64,000 bases of DNA from Chrysoperla carnea (Eukaryota > Arthropoda > Insecta > Neuroptera > Chrysopidae). The position numbers and the translations under genes were made by a program. Of the stretch, positions 9,918-21,037 are shown piece by piece. Positions within the stretch are counted from its first letter, which is position 1. Each line of letters begins with the position of its first letter. The notes below the pieces were generated by a model, which searched no databases, was not told where the DNA came from, and was given only the letters and a program-made list of their open reading frames with translations. Location: the NCBI RefSeq assembly GCF_905475395.1, contig NC_058337.1:139135172-139199171 (forward strand), read 5' to 3'.

Positions 9918-10553
9918 ATGAAAAATAAGATCAAAGTATCAAATCCAACTATAGAAAAACTAGTATCAGAAATACTATTCCAAAGTGATTCATCTGAGAT
10001 ATTTGGCCAGGAAGGAATCTTTCAAGAATTTAAAAAGCAGATAGTAAATAAGATTTTAGAAAAAGAAATGGAAACTCATATAGGTTATGAGAAACATTTC
10101 AAAAATGAGAAAGATTCATATAACAGACGTAATGGTCACTATGATAAGACTTTAATAGATCCTGAGGGTCGTAAATTGAGTATAGAGGTACCAAGGGATC
10201 GGGATGGAGAATTTGAACCTAAAATAATGTCCAAAGGAGTGCGTAAATTTGAAGGATTTGATGATAAAGTAATATCGTTATATGCATGTGGAATGACGAT
10301 TAGGGAAATACAAGGGCACTTAGAAGAATATATGCCACCAAGGTATCATCTGAGTTAATATCAAAGGTTACAGATGGTATTTTAGAAGAAGTAACCGCTT
10401 GGCAGAATAGAGCACTTGATAGTATATATCCTATAATATACTTAGATTGTATTCATGTTAAGGCAAGAGATAATCATGTAATAATAAATAAAGCAGTTTA
10501 TCTAGCTATAGGAGTGAATATAGAAGGCAAGAAAGAACTATTAGGGGAGCGTT
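9918..10553 (+). pseudogene. IS256-family transposase remnant
   Basis: N-terminal 146 residues of a Mutator/IS256 transposase (IEVPRDRDGEFEP, VRKFEGFDDKVISLYACGMT), ended by a frameshift at 10358. Translation continues in another frame (SKVTDGILEEVTAWQNRALD, IIYLDCIHVKARD with the first DDE aspartate, INKAVYLAIGVNIEGKKELLG) until about 10553, where similarity stops. The catalytic domain is missing. It is a different IS256 subtype from the copies at 37-43 kb. Confidence 0.85.
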
Positions 10554-10651
10554 GAGAGATAAGAAATTAAGTAGAGAATTATAAGAAAGATATTTTTTAG
10601 AAGCAATTGAGTTTAAATTTAAGATAAATTTTGGTCACTATATAAAAAATT

Positions 10652-10694
10652 AGTGGCTCTGTCCAAATAAGTGTGTAAATTTCTCAAAGGTTAT
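10652..10694. mobile_element. Solo IS256 terminal sequence
   Basis: 43 bp matching the 5' end of the IS256 copy at 43.5 kb (TGGCTCTGNCCAAATAAGTG then TGTAAATTTCTCAAAGG), in opposite orientation and without a transposase next to it. It marks an old insertion or a deletion end. The rest of 10554-10837 shows no gene. Confidence 0.7.
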
Positions 10695-10837
10695 ATCAAT
10701 TACTACATAAATAGCAAATCCAGCTACTTCTTACTAAAACAGTATACAAATGACTAATTATTATAGTAAAACTTTATAGACTAAATTATCAAGTATATAT
10801 TTGAAATTAAAACTACATTGATAAAACTAAAGCGAAT

Positions 10838-11523
10838 TTATCCAACATATTCAGGTCTATTAGACCATCTTGGATTACGCCAATCTATACCTTCTATTAA
10901 CATTGATAATTGTGCCTTGGTAATGCTAATAGATTGCTTCTCATCAACCTTAGGCCATGTGAACTTACCACTATCAAGACATTTATAATACAAACAAAAA
11001 CCTTGACCATCACACCATAATATTTTTATTTTGCCTGCTTGTTTACCCCTAAAAACAAATAAAATACTCTTATGAAACTGATTTAATAATATCGATTGTG
11101 CCAATATTGATAAACCGTTAATACCCTTACGCATATCCGTACAACCAGTGCAAAGATATATCCTACTCTCTGAAGACAAATTTAACATTGTAGCTCCAGT
11201 ATTTTGATTATCTCCAGCAGTTTTGTACTTTTAATGTTGCCTTCAAGTAACAAAGAAAAATTATTAAATACTAATTCTGCTTTATTTAATATTATATGCT
11301 CATTGTGCTGTACTGATAATTCAACAAATTGATTATTTGAATTATTAGATACTTCCTTTTTTATCTTGTCACTCTTCTTTCTACTACGCCAACTGTATAA
11401 TGTTTTAACAGATATTCCATAAGATTTTGCAAGTTGAGATATAATACATCCTGTTTGATATGATTCACTAATGATTTGGTTCTTTTGTGCTTCTGTAATA
11501 GTGGGGATTGTGATATTCTTCAT
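10838..11523 (-). mobile_element. IS66-family element, accessory genes only (tnpA and tnpB)
   Basis: Two overlapping genes. 11182-11523 is IS66 Orf1, a 113-residue helix-turn-helix protein (SQLAKSYGISVKTLYSWRSR). 10838-11188 is IS66 Orf2/TnpB, 116 residues with YLCTGCTDMRKGINGL and KILWCDGQGFCLYYK. They overlap by 7 bp as is usual for IS66. The third gene, the DDE transposase TnpC, is absent, so this copy cannot move by itself. It sits directly upstream of the Fic fragment and probably truncated it. Confidence 0.9.
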
Positions 11524-11560
11524 ACTATATTATCCTTTGCTGATGCCACTATAGAATAAT

Positions 11561-11821
11561 ATGTATTGCTCACTATTTACTAGACTGCCTTTACAAGACG
11601 CTTACGAATATATGAAATTATTGCCACAAGTAAATGTATGTATGCTTGCTAAGGGGCTAGATATAACTGCACCTACGGCAAGGCATGCTCTTGAATTAAT
11701 GAGAAAACTTAATATTTTAGAAGAAATAAGCGGTAAAAAACGCGACAAAATATACGTGTATCGTAAATATTTAAATATTCTTGAAGAAGACACTGAGCCT
11801 TTTACTATTACATCCTATTAA
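11561..11821 (+). pseudogene. Fic-family protein, C-terminal fragment
   Basis: 86 residues corresponding to the C-terminal winged-helix tail of Fic-domain proteins (ITAPTARHALELMRKLNILEE, SGKKRDKIYVYRKYLNILEE). The catalytic HPFxxGNG Fic motif is absent because the 5' part is replaced by the IS66 element. Its 3' end overlaps the end of the symporter gene by 14 bp. No AMP-transfer activity is possible. Confidence 0.75.
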
Positions 11822-13183
11822 CCTTATGTACAACTAGACCTAACATAAATATCAAACAGCTTACCATCGTTCCTATAAATACTCCTCTAAGGTTAAAATA
11901 TTGTAGAGATAAAGAGTAATGTTCCCAAAATAGAAAAGTTGCTGCTCCGACTAGTGATGATAAAACCATTGTTTGTGTTGGTACTCTAATGCTAAAAAGC
12001 GTTGTTACTAGCGGTACTAATATTACAGGTCCCCAAAAGCCAGTAAAAAATACTACTAAATCTATTACGTTACTGAATTTTAAGGCAGCAATTATAGCAA
12101 GGCTTCCTGTTGCTACGTTAATAATTCGGGCAATTAATAAAAGTTTTTGCTCATTTTTTACCTTTAGAATTGGGTTAATTATATCTTTAACAATAGCTAT
12201 AGAAGTAACGTTTAAGTCAGAGTCGGCAGTAGACATAACAGCAGCAAGCAGCCCGCTTATGACTAAGCCTTGAATTAAAGGCGGGATTATTTGATTAATC
12301 AGATAAGGTAATACTAAGCTTGATGGTTGTTCTGGATAAAGTTTATAAGCAATTAATCCGTTTAAAGTAACACAAAGTAAAAAGAATAAATATATAACCG
12401 ATTTTGTATATATTGCTTTAGTTGTTTGAGTAGGATTTTTATTAATCAAAGCTCTTTGAATAAAGGTAGGGTACAGATTCATTACGCTAAAGCTTAAAGC
12501 AGCAGCGATTATATAAGAAAATAAGTTAGATGGATTAGTTTCAACAATCAAATCGCCTATAGGATTTATAGAACCAATTTTGTTTAGTCCTATAAAAGTG
12601 ACAACAGGTATCGCAATTATCATAGCAAAAAATTGCAGTAAATTAGTAAAAACAATAGATTGCAGCCCACCTATTGTAGTGTATATGAGTACTATACTAT
12701 AGCTTAAAATTACTCCCTCAATTTAATTTATTTCTAAGATATATTGAAAAATATAACCGCTGACGCTTATTTGAGCTGCTAAAAATCCAACCGATACAAT
12801 TACAGAGCTAACCCCGCTAATAAAGCGACCTAGATTGCCATAATATATACTCATTATATCGCCTATGCTTTCTGCCCCATGATGTTTTGCAATTAGTGGC
12901 ACTACATAAATAGCGATTATGATATCTATCGGGATGGTAAGCATCAAAGCATAAGCATAATATGCGTGTCCTAAAAAAGCTTTTTCCGTAATACCAAAAG
13001 TAGTAGCCCCTCCTACGGAACTTGCAAAAATGGTAGCTATTAATAGCAGCTTGTTATTCTGAACCTTACTCTCTACATTTGCATAATTTTTAAAGCTACT
13101 ATTTTTAGCTCGGTAATAAATACCTACAGCTAAAATGGATATCAGATATATACGATAATATTATCGATAGGTATTTTGGGCAT
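11808..13183 (-). pseudogene. Sodium/solute symporter (SSS family)
   Basis: A membrane symporter of the SSS family (PutP/PanF type), about 450 residues when followed through the breaks. Hydrophobic helices run throughout. ASSVGGATTFG and IYTTIGGLQSIVFTN match conserved SSS regions, and MSTADSDLN is the family signature around helix 8. An in-frame TAA at 12723 (after FQYILEIN) interrupts the gene, and a 1-bp frameshift near 13145 separates the first 14 codons from the rest. The ATG is at 13183. It ends overlapping the Fic fragment. Substrate is unknown. Confidence 0.85.
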
Positions 13184-13382
13184 TATGAGATTTCTGAATT
13201 GAAAACAAGTTATTAATATATCTTATTTATCACAACATAAGAATAAAAAACTCATTAACAATTATTAACTAACTAATTAATAGACATTAATATTTTTAAT
13301 CTCAGGTTTTGACAAAATTATTTTCTTGAGGAGAAATTTTTCTCCTAATTTTTGATACTTTTTTCGTAATAACAAAATTTAT

Positions 13383-14891
13383 TCACTCTATGGGAATACA
13401 TAGTGTATCAAAAACTGTAGCAATTTTTGCTAATATTGCTGGTTTATATTCGCCAATATCATTTGGTAATTCAAATTTTTTATTAAATGAGGTATTGGTA
13501 ATTTTATTACTTCCATCAAAACTTGATTTTATTGTGATTTCCAACTTGCCTTGTTTATTACTTTTGCGTATCACTGGTGCAAATGGTTTAATCATATGAT
13601 GATTTCTAATATTTCTCCTATCTGGTATCCCTCTTAATATAGGCTTTTCTACTATTTCCTCTAGTGAAATTTGTGACATAGATCTATAAACCTCACTTGG
13701 AGACAACAAATTGCTATTGATTTTCTTATCCCATGCCCTTACTTTCTTTAACTTTACTGAAGATTGTGCATGATACAATATGTTGTATGCTAGCATTACA
13801 AATAACATATAATCTTCATCTTTATCTGGATCATTTGTTTGAAATTTATCCATTAATAATTTTGACTTACCAAACTTAAAAAAATGCTCAATATCAAACC
13901 TTGCTTATAATATTTATATCCTTCAGAAACACTAATTTTATCTTTTTGTTGACCAGAAACACATAACCATCAATCTCCCTTATATTTCTTAGCTCCCTCT
14001 GCATCTAATACCTCAACCTTAATAAAGTTCAGCAGTTTATCAGACATGATATATTTTTTCTTGCCCTTGATCAGGTAATTCTTAAATAACGAAACTTTAA
14101 TTGATAAATTACCATTTTTTGTAGCTTGAACTATAGTTTCTTCTTCATCTGCCATCAGTAAATCACCAGAACTATGACATGATAACTTATTTCCATAAAA
14201 TCTTTTTCGTCCTTTTATTCTTTGTTCTTCTGTATATTTTGTGTAAATACTCCAATTAATTCTTTGACGAGTTATTACCACCGTATTTGCTTCAGTATGT
14301 AGTGGGTGAATGAAAGACAGTGAACTATAACCTGCATCACCTACTGTTATATTGAGCGTATCTTTAGGTATTTGTTGAATAATTTTTATTATTTGCTTAC
14401 TACCTTTAATATACTTATTTTCATCTGATTTTATTCTATCTATAGATACGGGTACAGACCATTTAGGCTGCATACCCATACAAACTACACTGTACTCATA
14501 ACCTGCCACTATTCCATTATTACTATTATTCCTAATATAAGTACGATCTGATGCTTTTTTTGCATCTTTTTTGCTATTAGGTGTTACATCTATTTGTAGT
14601 AAGTTTCTACCCTCATTAATCAGTTTGCTTATTAAATAATTTTCTATAACTTCTCGAGTCTTGAAACGTTGTACATCTCTTGTATTTAATGACTCATCAC
14701 GAGCACAGTGAAAATTCCCTATAGCTCTCTTTACACTTGACCAACTACGCTGAAAATATTTGTTAGTTGTTAACTCAACAACAGATCTTGCTTTAACACT
14801 ATCGTTAGTTACTGGTGATAGTATTAATTCTAAAATAACCGCTTGGTTATAGGGAAAATTTTTTTATCTCTTGTAATATTTCTTGAACCAT
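13383..14891 (-). pseudogene. DDE transposase, IS4-like, with several breaks
   Basis: A degraded transposase in at least three frames. The 5' part (ATG about 14891) has a frameshift near 14865. The middle carries NLLQIDVTPNSKKDAKK and ITVGDAGYSS with DDE-type aspartates. The 3' part (13383-13853) has RRNIRNHHMIKPFAPVIRK. I recognise the general IS4-like layout but not the subgroup. It is flanked by gene-free spacers at 13184-13382 and 14892-15004, in which I see nothing. Confidence 0.65.
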
Positions 14892-15004
14892 ACACACTAA
14901 TGACCACTTTTTATTTGATCACATTTATAGCATAAATTACAAGTCTTCCTATCTTTTTGTCAAAACTTCAGTTAATAGATAATTCAATATAAAAAGAATT
15001 AATT

Positions 15005-15226
15005 ATGCCAAATTTCGGATGTATAGCGACTTTACTTGAAGCAATATCACCTGTAGGCACACCTCTATTAATTTATGTTGGAGGGTAGGAATTTGCTATA
15101 TATCCTGCCCCTAATGAAATGATAAATAAAACCGCAAATACTTTAATAAAATTTAGTGAATGTAATTATGATGTAGAGTATAGTACTAATATGCCGCTTA
15201 CTGGTGTTGATCTTGGTCATGTATAG
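15005..15226 (+). pseudogene. Unrecognised open frame with an internal stop
   Basis: Seventy-odd codons from ATG 15005 to TAG 15226 with one internal TAG after PLIYVGG. The translated text around it (EFAIYPAPNEMINKTANTL, YSTNMPLTGVDLGHV) looks protein-like but I do not recognise a family. It may be a remnant of a larger gene removed by the neighbouring transposase. Confidence 0.35.
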
Positions 15227-15243
15227 GTTTTAATGTCATAATT

Positions 15244-15463
15244 ATGTCATCCCCGCATAGATCGAAAAGTACCCTCGGTGTCATCTAGTTGCTTGACCAC
15301 GGCATCCAGAAAAACAATAAAAAATACTAATAACATTAGTATTTTTTAGCTGGACCTAGTTCCCAAGCCACGGGGGTGACAGGGGGAAATGATCCCCGCA
15401 AGCAAGCCTTAAGCGGGGATGAGAGCCATGCAACAAGACCAGTTTCTCCTCGCAATAACGTTT
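15244..15463. repeat. Nested Rickettsia-type palindromic repeats
   Basis: An outer repeat (GTCATCCCCGCATAGATCG and the returning CCTTAAGCGGGGATGA) surrounds a second palindrome (TTGACCACGGCATCCAG ... CTGGACC ... AAGCCACGGGGGTGACA) whose loop is a TACTAATAAC/ATTAGTA stem. A third partial repeat ends in CTCGCAATAACG. This is repeat-in-repeat insertion. No gene is seen in the stretch. Confidence 0.75.
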
Positions 15464-15479
15464 TATAGCATCAAAAAAT

Positions 15480-16038
15480 TCAATGCGTAAAGATATCAAC
15501 TTCATCCCAGCCGTTCAAATCTATTTTCTTTAACTAACATTCCTATTAAATGCTCTCTTAACTTATGCAAATAAAGCACATCTTTAGCAGCATATTCTTG
15601 TTGGTCGGAAGATAAATTATCAGCACCCCAATAAGAAGATTGTTGTTGCTTGGAAATATTTACTCCTAGTAATTCTCTACATATATCCTTAAGCCCATGG
15701 CTTTCAGTATAAGTTCTAACTAGCTTTGAAGATATTTTAGTGCAAAAGATATTCTCTAAATCAACTCCCAAATATTTTTTTATCGCTGCTAAATCAAATC
15801 TTGCGAAATGAAATATTTTGCAACGTTCTTTATCACTGAATAAATTTTTTAGGTTAGGAGCATTATAGTTTTGATCTAGAAAATGCACAAGATGAGCATC
15901 ACCATTTCCGTTACTAAACTGCAATAGACAAAGTTTATCTCTATATAAATTTAATCCCATCGTTTCGGTATCTATTGCTAAATCACCTTCAAGTTCAAAA
16001 TCATCAGGTATATCGTTTTGGTAAAGCGTAATAGTCAT
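15480..16038 (-). pseudogene. rnd: Ribonuclease D-like 3'-5' exonuclease, small C-terminal deletion
   Basis: DEDD-superfamily exonuclease of RNase D type involved in RNA 3' trimming. Exo I is DLAIDTETMGL, Exo II is KIFHFARFDLAAIKKYLGV, and Exo III is EYAAKDVLYLHKLRE (Y-x3-D). The frame stops after NRFERLG at 15502, while a plausible native C-terminus (WDEVDIFTH, stop at 15480) follows in another frame. A small out-of-frame deletion between the two best explains this. The exonuclease core is complete, so a nearly full enzyme is still encoded. Confidence 0.85.
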
Positions 16039-16077
16039 AATATATTCTTCAGTTAAATTTTAATTTCTGTAATGAGT

Positions 16078-16405
16078 CTATGGTTTGCTATTGGTGTTAA
16101 AAACTTGTTCGCTTGGAGCTGCTATACCTAAAACTTTGCGTGCTTGTTCATCTAGCATATCCTTATCTAACGATTCGGTTCTAAGTAATTTAACATTATG
16201 TTCAAGCTCTACTCGTTCAGCTCGCAAAAACTTCAATTCATCATAGGCTTTTTCAAGCTGTCTATTTACTTTTAAATATGCAATAACTCCTTTATTGCCG
16301 TAAATGCAGTGAAAAACAAAATATCCTAGCATCAATGCTAGAAAGATGTTTAAAATTATTTTTTTTTGTATTATTATTTGAAAGTACTAAATTAAGAATA
16401 CTCAT
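16078..16405 (-). pseudogene. FtsB/DivIC-like septum formation initiator, frameshifted N-terminus
   Basis: Small bitopic membrane protein of the divisome with one N-terminal helix (IIxNIFLALMLGYFVFHCIYG) followed by a coiled coil (RQLEKAYDELKFLRAERVELE). The original start appears to be ATG 16405, but an A9 run near 16367 shifts the frame (eight As would keep it). The frame reopens at TTG/ATG 16335-16332. The 16405 start overlaps the end of cdsA as ATGA, as in translationally coupled genes. The frameshift lies in a homopolymer, so sequencing error is possible. Confidence 0.75.
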
Positions 16406-17095
16406 AAATATAATCCATTTATAAAAAATAATATTGGGGCAGTTAAAATTATACTGTCAAATCTATCTAACACCCCTCCGTGACCAGGTATAATATTGCC
16501 GCTATCCTTAATATTAAACTCGTTTAAAGTATGAAATAAATAAATCACTTAGCTGAGCTATTAAAGCTAGCGTGCAACTAATTATAAACAAATAAATCTT
16601 ATTTGAGAAATAGTAATTTTCAATATAAAAACTTAGTATAAAACTTATTAAGGTTGCAACTAAACCTGCCGATAATATTCCTGTAATTAAGCCACTCCAA
16701 GTTTTTTTAGGGCTGATTTTTGGAGCAAGTTTTGCACCGCCCAAGGTTTTGCCGCCAATCATCGCAAATGTATCTACCGACCAAATTATGCAAAAATAAA
16801 GCATAATAAGCCAGTAATTTATAGGATTGCTACTTAAGGATATTAACAAGCTTATGGGAATTGGGATAATAATTAAACCTATTAGTAGATACATTATAGA
16901 GGAATGGGTCATATCATACCATTCGCTAAGCATCCCTATAGCTACTAATATCATTAAAACATAGAATAAAGGTTTAAGCCATAATATGGCTACCACAAAT
17001 GATGGTACTAATACTATACCAGACAGTATTCTTAAATATAAATTTGATTTTTGTTTATCTTTTGCCAAACGTTCTTTTCCTTTTTGAATAATCAT
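16402..17095 (-). pseudogene. cdsA: Phosphatidate cytidylyltransferase, frameshifted near the signature
   Basis: Integral membrane enzyme making CDP-diacylglycerol. Several membrane helices, FAMIGGKTLGGAKLAPKISP, KKTWSG and [11 protein letters not shown] are all typical of CdsA. The frame stops right after SYFKR at 16514. The rest of the signature ([19 protein letters not shown], then [16 protein letters not shown]) follows in another frame to TGA 16402. The break thus falls inside the CdsA signature holding catalytic aspartates. Start is ATG 17095, overlapping the end of uppS by 41 bp. Essential in bacteria. Confidence 0.9.
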
Positions 17096-17750
17096 CTATA
17101 GCGTTTATTATGTCTTCTTTATTAAAATCAGGCCAATATTTTTGAGAAAAATATAGTTCAGCATAAGCTGCTTGCCAAAGCAAGAAATTACTAATCCGGA
17201 AAACACCGCCAGGTCTTATTAATAAATCTACATCAGGCATTTCCGGATCATATAACGCATTCTGTTTAACGCATTCCGGATCATCGCTCTCAAGAATTTT
17301 TGTTTTACCGCTTGCGATAATCTTAGTGCAAGCGTCTGTTATTTCTTGACGACTACCATAGCTAAAAGCTATACAAAGAGTTAATTTATTATTATCTTTC
17401 GTTAATTCTATAGCATTATTTATTTGTTTTTGCAATGAGTCGCTTAATAAATTAAGCCTACCTATTACTTTTATTTTAATGCCGTTTTTATACAAATTAT
17501 CTAGCTCTTTTTTTAAATAAATATTCAATAATCTCATTAAAAAAGTAATTTCTGTAGTTGAGCGTTGCCAGTTTTCGGAAGAGAAAGTATATAGCTTAAC
17601 ATATGGGATTTTAAGGTTAATAAATTCCGGTAATAATTTATGTACTTTATAAGCTCCGGCTCTATGTCCCTCAGAGGTAGGTAAGTTATGCGTAGCTGCC
17701 CAGCGTGCATTACCATCCATTATTATTGCTAAATGTTTTATGTTAGTCAT
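17055..17750 (-). CDS. uppS: Isoprenyl transferase (undecaprenyl diphosphate synthase)
   Basis: Cis-prenyltransferase making the C55 lipid carrier for cell-wall and surface polysaccharides. HLAIIMDGNARWA holds the catalytic aspartate and family signature, LYTFSSENWQRS and IRPGGVFRISNFLLWQ match conserved substrate-binding regions, and AELYFSQKYWPDF is the C-terminal motif. I take ATG 17750 (MTNIKHLAII) as the start. A longer frame to 17843 exists only because the upstream palindromic repeat happens to be open. The gene is intact and overlaps cdsA, its usual neighbour. Confidence 0.92.
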   Translation of the reverse strand: MTNIKHLAIIMDGNARWAATHNLPTSEGHRAGAYKVHKLLPEFINLKIPYVKLYTFSSENWQRSTTEITFLMRLLNIYLKKELDNLYKNGIKIKVIGRLNLLSDSLQKQINNAIELTKDNNKLTLCIAFSYGSRQEITDACTKIIASGKTKILESDDPECVKQNALYDPEMPDVDLLIRPGGVFRISNFLLWQAAYAELYFSQKYWPDFNKEDIINAIDDYSKRKRTFGKR

Positions 17751-17780
17751 TATTAAATATATATTTTTGGTTCTTTTTAA

Positions 17781-17865
17781 CGTCATTGCGAGCCACTGAA
17801 AGTGGCGTGGCAATCTTATCAGAATGTCCTGAGATTGCATCAAAGCTACACTCCTCGCAATGACG
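17781..17865. repeat. Rickettsia-type palindromic repeat
   Basis: 85-bp palindrome, CGTCATTGCGAGCCACTGA ... CTCCTCGCAATGACG, with inner arms GGCAATCTTATC / TGAGATTGC. It sits between uppS and the histidine kinase and lacks stops in one frame, which extends the apparent uppS reading frame upstream. Confidence 0.88.
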
Positions 17866-17878
17866 ACTATACCAATTT

Positions 17879-19207
17879 TTAAAGTTCTATCCTAATATAC
17901 ACAGGAATTTCTCTTCTAACCGACATTCCACCTAAATCCTTACTATCTTCTAGATAAAGAAATCCGTTATGATCTTTTACTATCTCACGAGTAATAGCAA
18001 GTCCAAGACCTACATTACTTGAATTATCTAACTGCCTTGCTTTATCCGATCTATAAAATGGCTTTAATACTAAAGGTTTTTCTGCATTATCTATGCCGCT
18101 GCCATTATCTTCAATGATTATCGATAAGTTAGATGAGTTAGCATTTAACGAAATTCTAACTTTAGTACCATATTTTATAGCGTTACTAATTAAATTAGAC
18201 AAGGCTCTTTCAAAAGAATGTGGTTTAATTCGAAGTTTTACTCCATCTAATTTAGTAGGGTTTATAAACTTTATATCTATATGTGACCATTTATTTAAAA
18301 AAGATATAATCCAGGATAAAATAAAAACCTCTTTAAATTGATCTGCACTCTCGCCTCTTGCAAAATCTAGATAGGAGTTTATCATTTGCTGCATAGTTAA
18401 TATATCTTGCTTTAGTCCGTCAGTCTCTTCATTTTCGTCCATTAATTCAAGTTGTAATTTCATGCGTGTTAGAGGAGTTCTTTAATCATGAGAAATCATA
18501 GCAAGCATGGTAATTCTTTTAGTAATTTGCTTTTCTATACGAGATTTCATCTTTAAAAAAGCAAGCCCTGCTTTTCTTATTTCTAAGGCACCTGTAGGCT
18601 TAAAATTCTTACTTTTTAAGATACCTCGACCGAATTCATCCATACTATCTGCAAGAGCAACTATTGATTTAATTTGGTTTTTAGAGAAAATAATAGAGAT
18701 GGAAAGTAATATGATAGTTAAAAATATAATCCATAGAACAAAGATATACACTGTTGGGTTAAGTAATAGTTTGGCTGGAAAAGAAATATTTAATATCTCG
18801 TTATTTAGTTCTAATAATACTTGAATTCTATTTTCCTTAGTTAAGTTAATTATATTTTTTTCATGAATTTTTGTATTTAAAATATTTTTAAATAAAGTTA
18901 AGGATTCGTTTAACTTAGGCTGTTTTGCTAATAGTTTCTTATTAGGCTCAAATTGATAAGATAAATTGAGATAATTTTCTGATAAATGTGTTATTTCTTT
19001 GGGATTGTCTTTATGCTCTTTAATTAAAGATTCTATTTCATTGATAATAATGGTACTAGTATAATATGAAACATTATACCAATGACGATCATAAAACAAA
19101 AATATAGCAACTAGCTGTCCTATCAGAATCGGCATAATTATGAAAAGCATAAATCTTAGGAATAAAGTCCTAGGTAATAGTTTAGATATAAAGTGCATAT
19201 CTCTCAT
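17879..19207 (-). pseudogene. EnvZ-like sensor histidine kinase, nonsense codon in the H-box
   Basis: Membrane sensor kinase. There is an N-terminal helix (FMLFIIMPILIGQLVAIFLF), a periplasmic loop, a second helix (IFVLWIIFLTIILLSISIIF), a HAMP-like linker, and the H-box MLAMISHD-stop-RTPLTRMKL. A TAA at 18482 replaces what should be a leucine codon directly after the phospho-accepting SHD. Downstream the ATPase domain is complete: N-box NLISNAIKYG, G1 EDNGSGID, G2 GLGLAI. It follows and slightly overlaps the response regulator gene. A single base change (TTA to TAA) explains the loss. Confidence 0.9.
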
Positions 19208-19866
19208 TACGCACGGTTTTTAAATATTTCGGTTCTTTAGGATTATCTTCTAGCTTATTTCTTATTCTGGTAATTTGTACGTCAATAGAACGTTCACTAA
19301 GACCTCCCATAATTTTTGAAAGCTCAAGGCGGCTAATAGAAGTGTCAAGACGTTCTATAAATATCTCAATTAATTTCTGCTCAGTAGAGCTAAGCGGAAT
19401 TATCTGATCATTTTTAGTAAATTCTTTTGTATTATAATTATAAAAATTATTGCCAAATTTAGTTATATTTTTTTCTTTTTGGGATTATTATAATTATTGA
19501 TCAAGTTATTTATACGCAATAATAATTATCGTGGTTCAAAAGGTTTAATAACATAATCTGATGCACCAGCTTCAAGACCTTTAACACGGTCATCAGCTTC
19601 TGATAAAGCAGTTAGCATTACTATTGGTATATTATTGCCAGCGTCCCTAATGGTAGTAGCAAAATCAAGCCCTGTAATGCTTGGTAACATGACGTCTAAA
19701 ATAATCAAATCGTAATTAGAAGTTTTTAACAAATCCTTTGCCTCTATAGCTGATACAGCCGTTGATACTAAAAACTCATGTTTATTTAAAAATTGCTTTA
19801 AAAGTGCTAATATTCTGGTATCATCATCAACAATTAGGATATGTGCCTTATATTTTTGCTTATAAA
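19182..19866 (-). pseudogene. OmpR-like response regulator, nonsense codon
   Basis: Two-domain DNA-binding regulator, partner of the adjacent kinase. In the receiver domain, HILIVDDDTRI carries the acidic pocket, LIILDVMLP the phospho-aspartate, VMLTAL the conserved threonine, and DYVIKPFEP the lysine. A TAA at 19526 follows FEPR, where GAA is expected. The winged-helix output domain (LSSTEQKLIEIFIERL, SRLELSKIMGG, RSIDVQITRIRNKLEDNP) continues in frame to TAA 19182. No ATG lies at the expected start near 19866, so the start codon may also be lost. Confidence 0.88.
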
Positions 19867-19892
19867 TATGATGTAATTTTTAAAAATTTTTC

Positions 19893-19979
19893 CGTCATAG
19901 CGAGGAGCATAGCGACGAAGCAATCTTAGGAGTTTGCTTTATGAGATTGCCACGCTCCTTGCAGTCGCTCGCAATGACA
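19893..19979. repeat. Rickettsia-type palindromic repeat
   Basis: 87-bp palindrome in the reverse orientation of the 17.8 kb copy: CGTCATAGCGAGGAGCATAG at the left, GTCGCTCGCAATGAC at the right, with GCAATCTTAGGAG and GAGATTGCCACGC inside. It lies between the divergent regulator and ilvE-like genes. Confidence 0.85.
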
Positions 19980-20012
19980 TTTTTACTCTAATACAAATAA
20001 CAATTAATAACA

Positions 20013-20879
20013 ATGACAAAAAATTCAGAAAATAATATTTGATATATTTGGATTAATGGTGAGTTAGTTCCTTATGAACTTGCTACAGTGCATGCTTTAA
20101 CTCATAGTTTGCATTACTCAGGATCAGTATTTGAGGGTGAGCGGGCTTATAATGGGAAAGTTTTTAAACTTAAAGAACATACTGAAAGATTGATTAAATC
20201 AGCAGAAGTTTTAGGATTGAAAGTACCTTATAGTGTAGAAGAAATTATAAAAGCTCATGAATTATTAATAGAGAAAAATAAGATTCAGGATGCATATATA
20301 AGACCGCTTGTTTGGCGTGGGAGTGAGTCTTTAAATATTATTAACCCTAAATTTTCGACTAACGTTTTGATTGCAGCTGTTCCTTCTATGCCACGAGCAT
20401 TTGCTGCAGGATTTAATTTGCATGTAAGCAGATGGCGTAAAGCTGCACCTAATATGATACCAGTGCAATCTAAATCCGCTGCTCATTATAACATGGCAAT
20501 AACAAGCAAGAAAGAGGCTAAAGACCTTGGCTATGATGATGCATTATTACTTGATTATGAGGGGTATATTGCGGAATGTACTACAACAAATATTTTCTTT
20601 GTTAAAGATAATGTGCTATATACTCTAGTTGCTGATAGATTTTTAGATGGTATAACAAGACAAACTATTATTGAAATTGCAAAAAATTTAGGGCTAGAAG
20701 TAAAAGAAGAGCGTCTAAGATTAGAACAGATAGAAGATTTTACCAGCTGTTTTGCTACAGGTACGGCAATTGAGGTACAAAATATTAATTCTATAGATCT
20801 TCGTAAGAAAGTTATTTTTAATGATCACAAAATTGCGAATATTTTAAAAGAAGAGTATGGTAAAATTGTGAGGGGGTAG
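20013..20879 (+). pseudogene. ilvE: Branched-chain amino acid aminotransferase, early nonsense codon
   Basis: PLP fold type IV aminotransferase of the IlvE group, which interconverts branched-chain amino acids and keto acids. Visible are [13 protein letters not shown] near the N-terminus, the PLP lysine in [11 protein letters not shown], the family segment [19 protein letters not shown], and [11 protein letters not shown] near the end. The start is ATG 20013, and codon 10 is TGA (20040) before YIWINGEL. Reading from an internal start could still give most of the protein. Otherwise it is complete, about 288 codons. Confidence 0.85.
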
Positions 20880-20880
20880 T

Positions 20881-20980
20881 ATGTCATTCCTGCGTAGGCG
20901 GGAATCCAGTAAAAATTAAAACACAAAAAGCTCGATTTATCTCGCTTTATGCTGGATTCCCGCCTACGCGGGAATGACAT
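20881..20980. repeat. Rickettsia-type palindromic repeat (GCGTAGGCGGGAATCC type)
   Basis: Exactly 100 bp, nearly perfect at its ends: ATGTCATTCCTGCGTAGGCG and CGCCTACGCGGGAATGACAT, with an AT-rich loop. It differs in core sequence from the CATTGCGAG type. It lies between the ilvE-like gene and dapA. Confidence 0.9.
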
Positions 20981-21037
20981 CGAAGCCATGCAACAATATA
21001 TCCTCGCAATGACGAAACAACACAAAAATGAAAAACA

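Noticed and set aside
17750..17843. N-terminal extension of UppS to 17843
   Set aside because: The extra residues come from the palindromic repeat 17781-17865. The conserved start MTNIKHLAIIMDG is at 17750.
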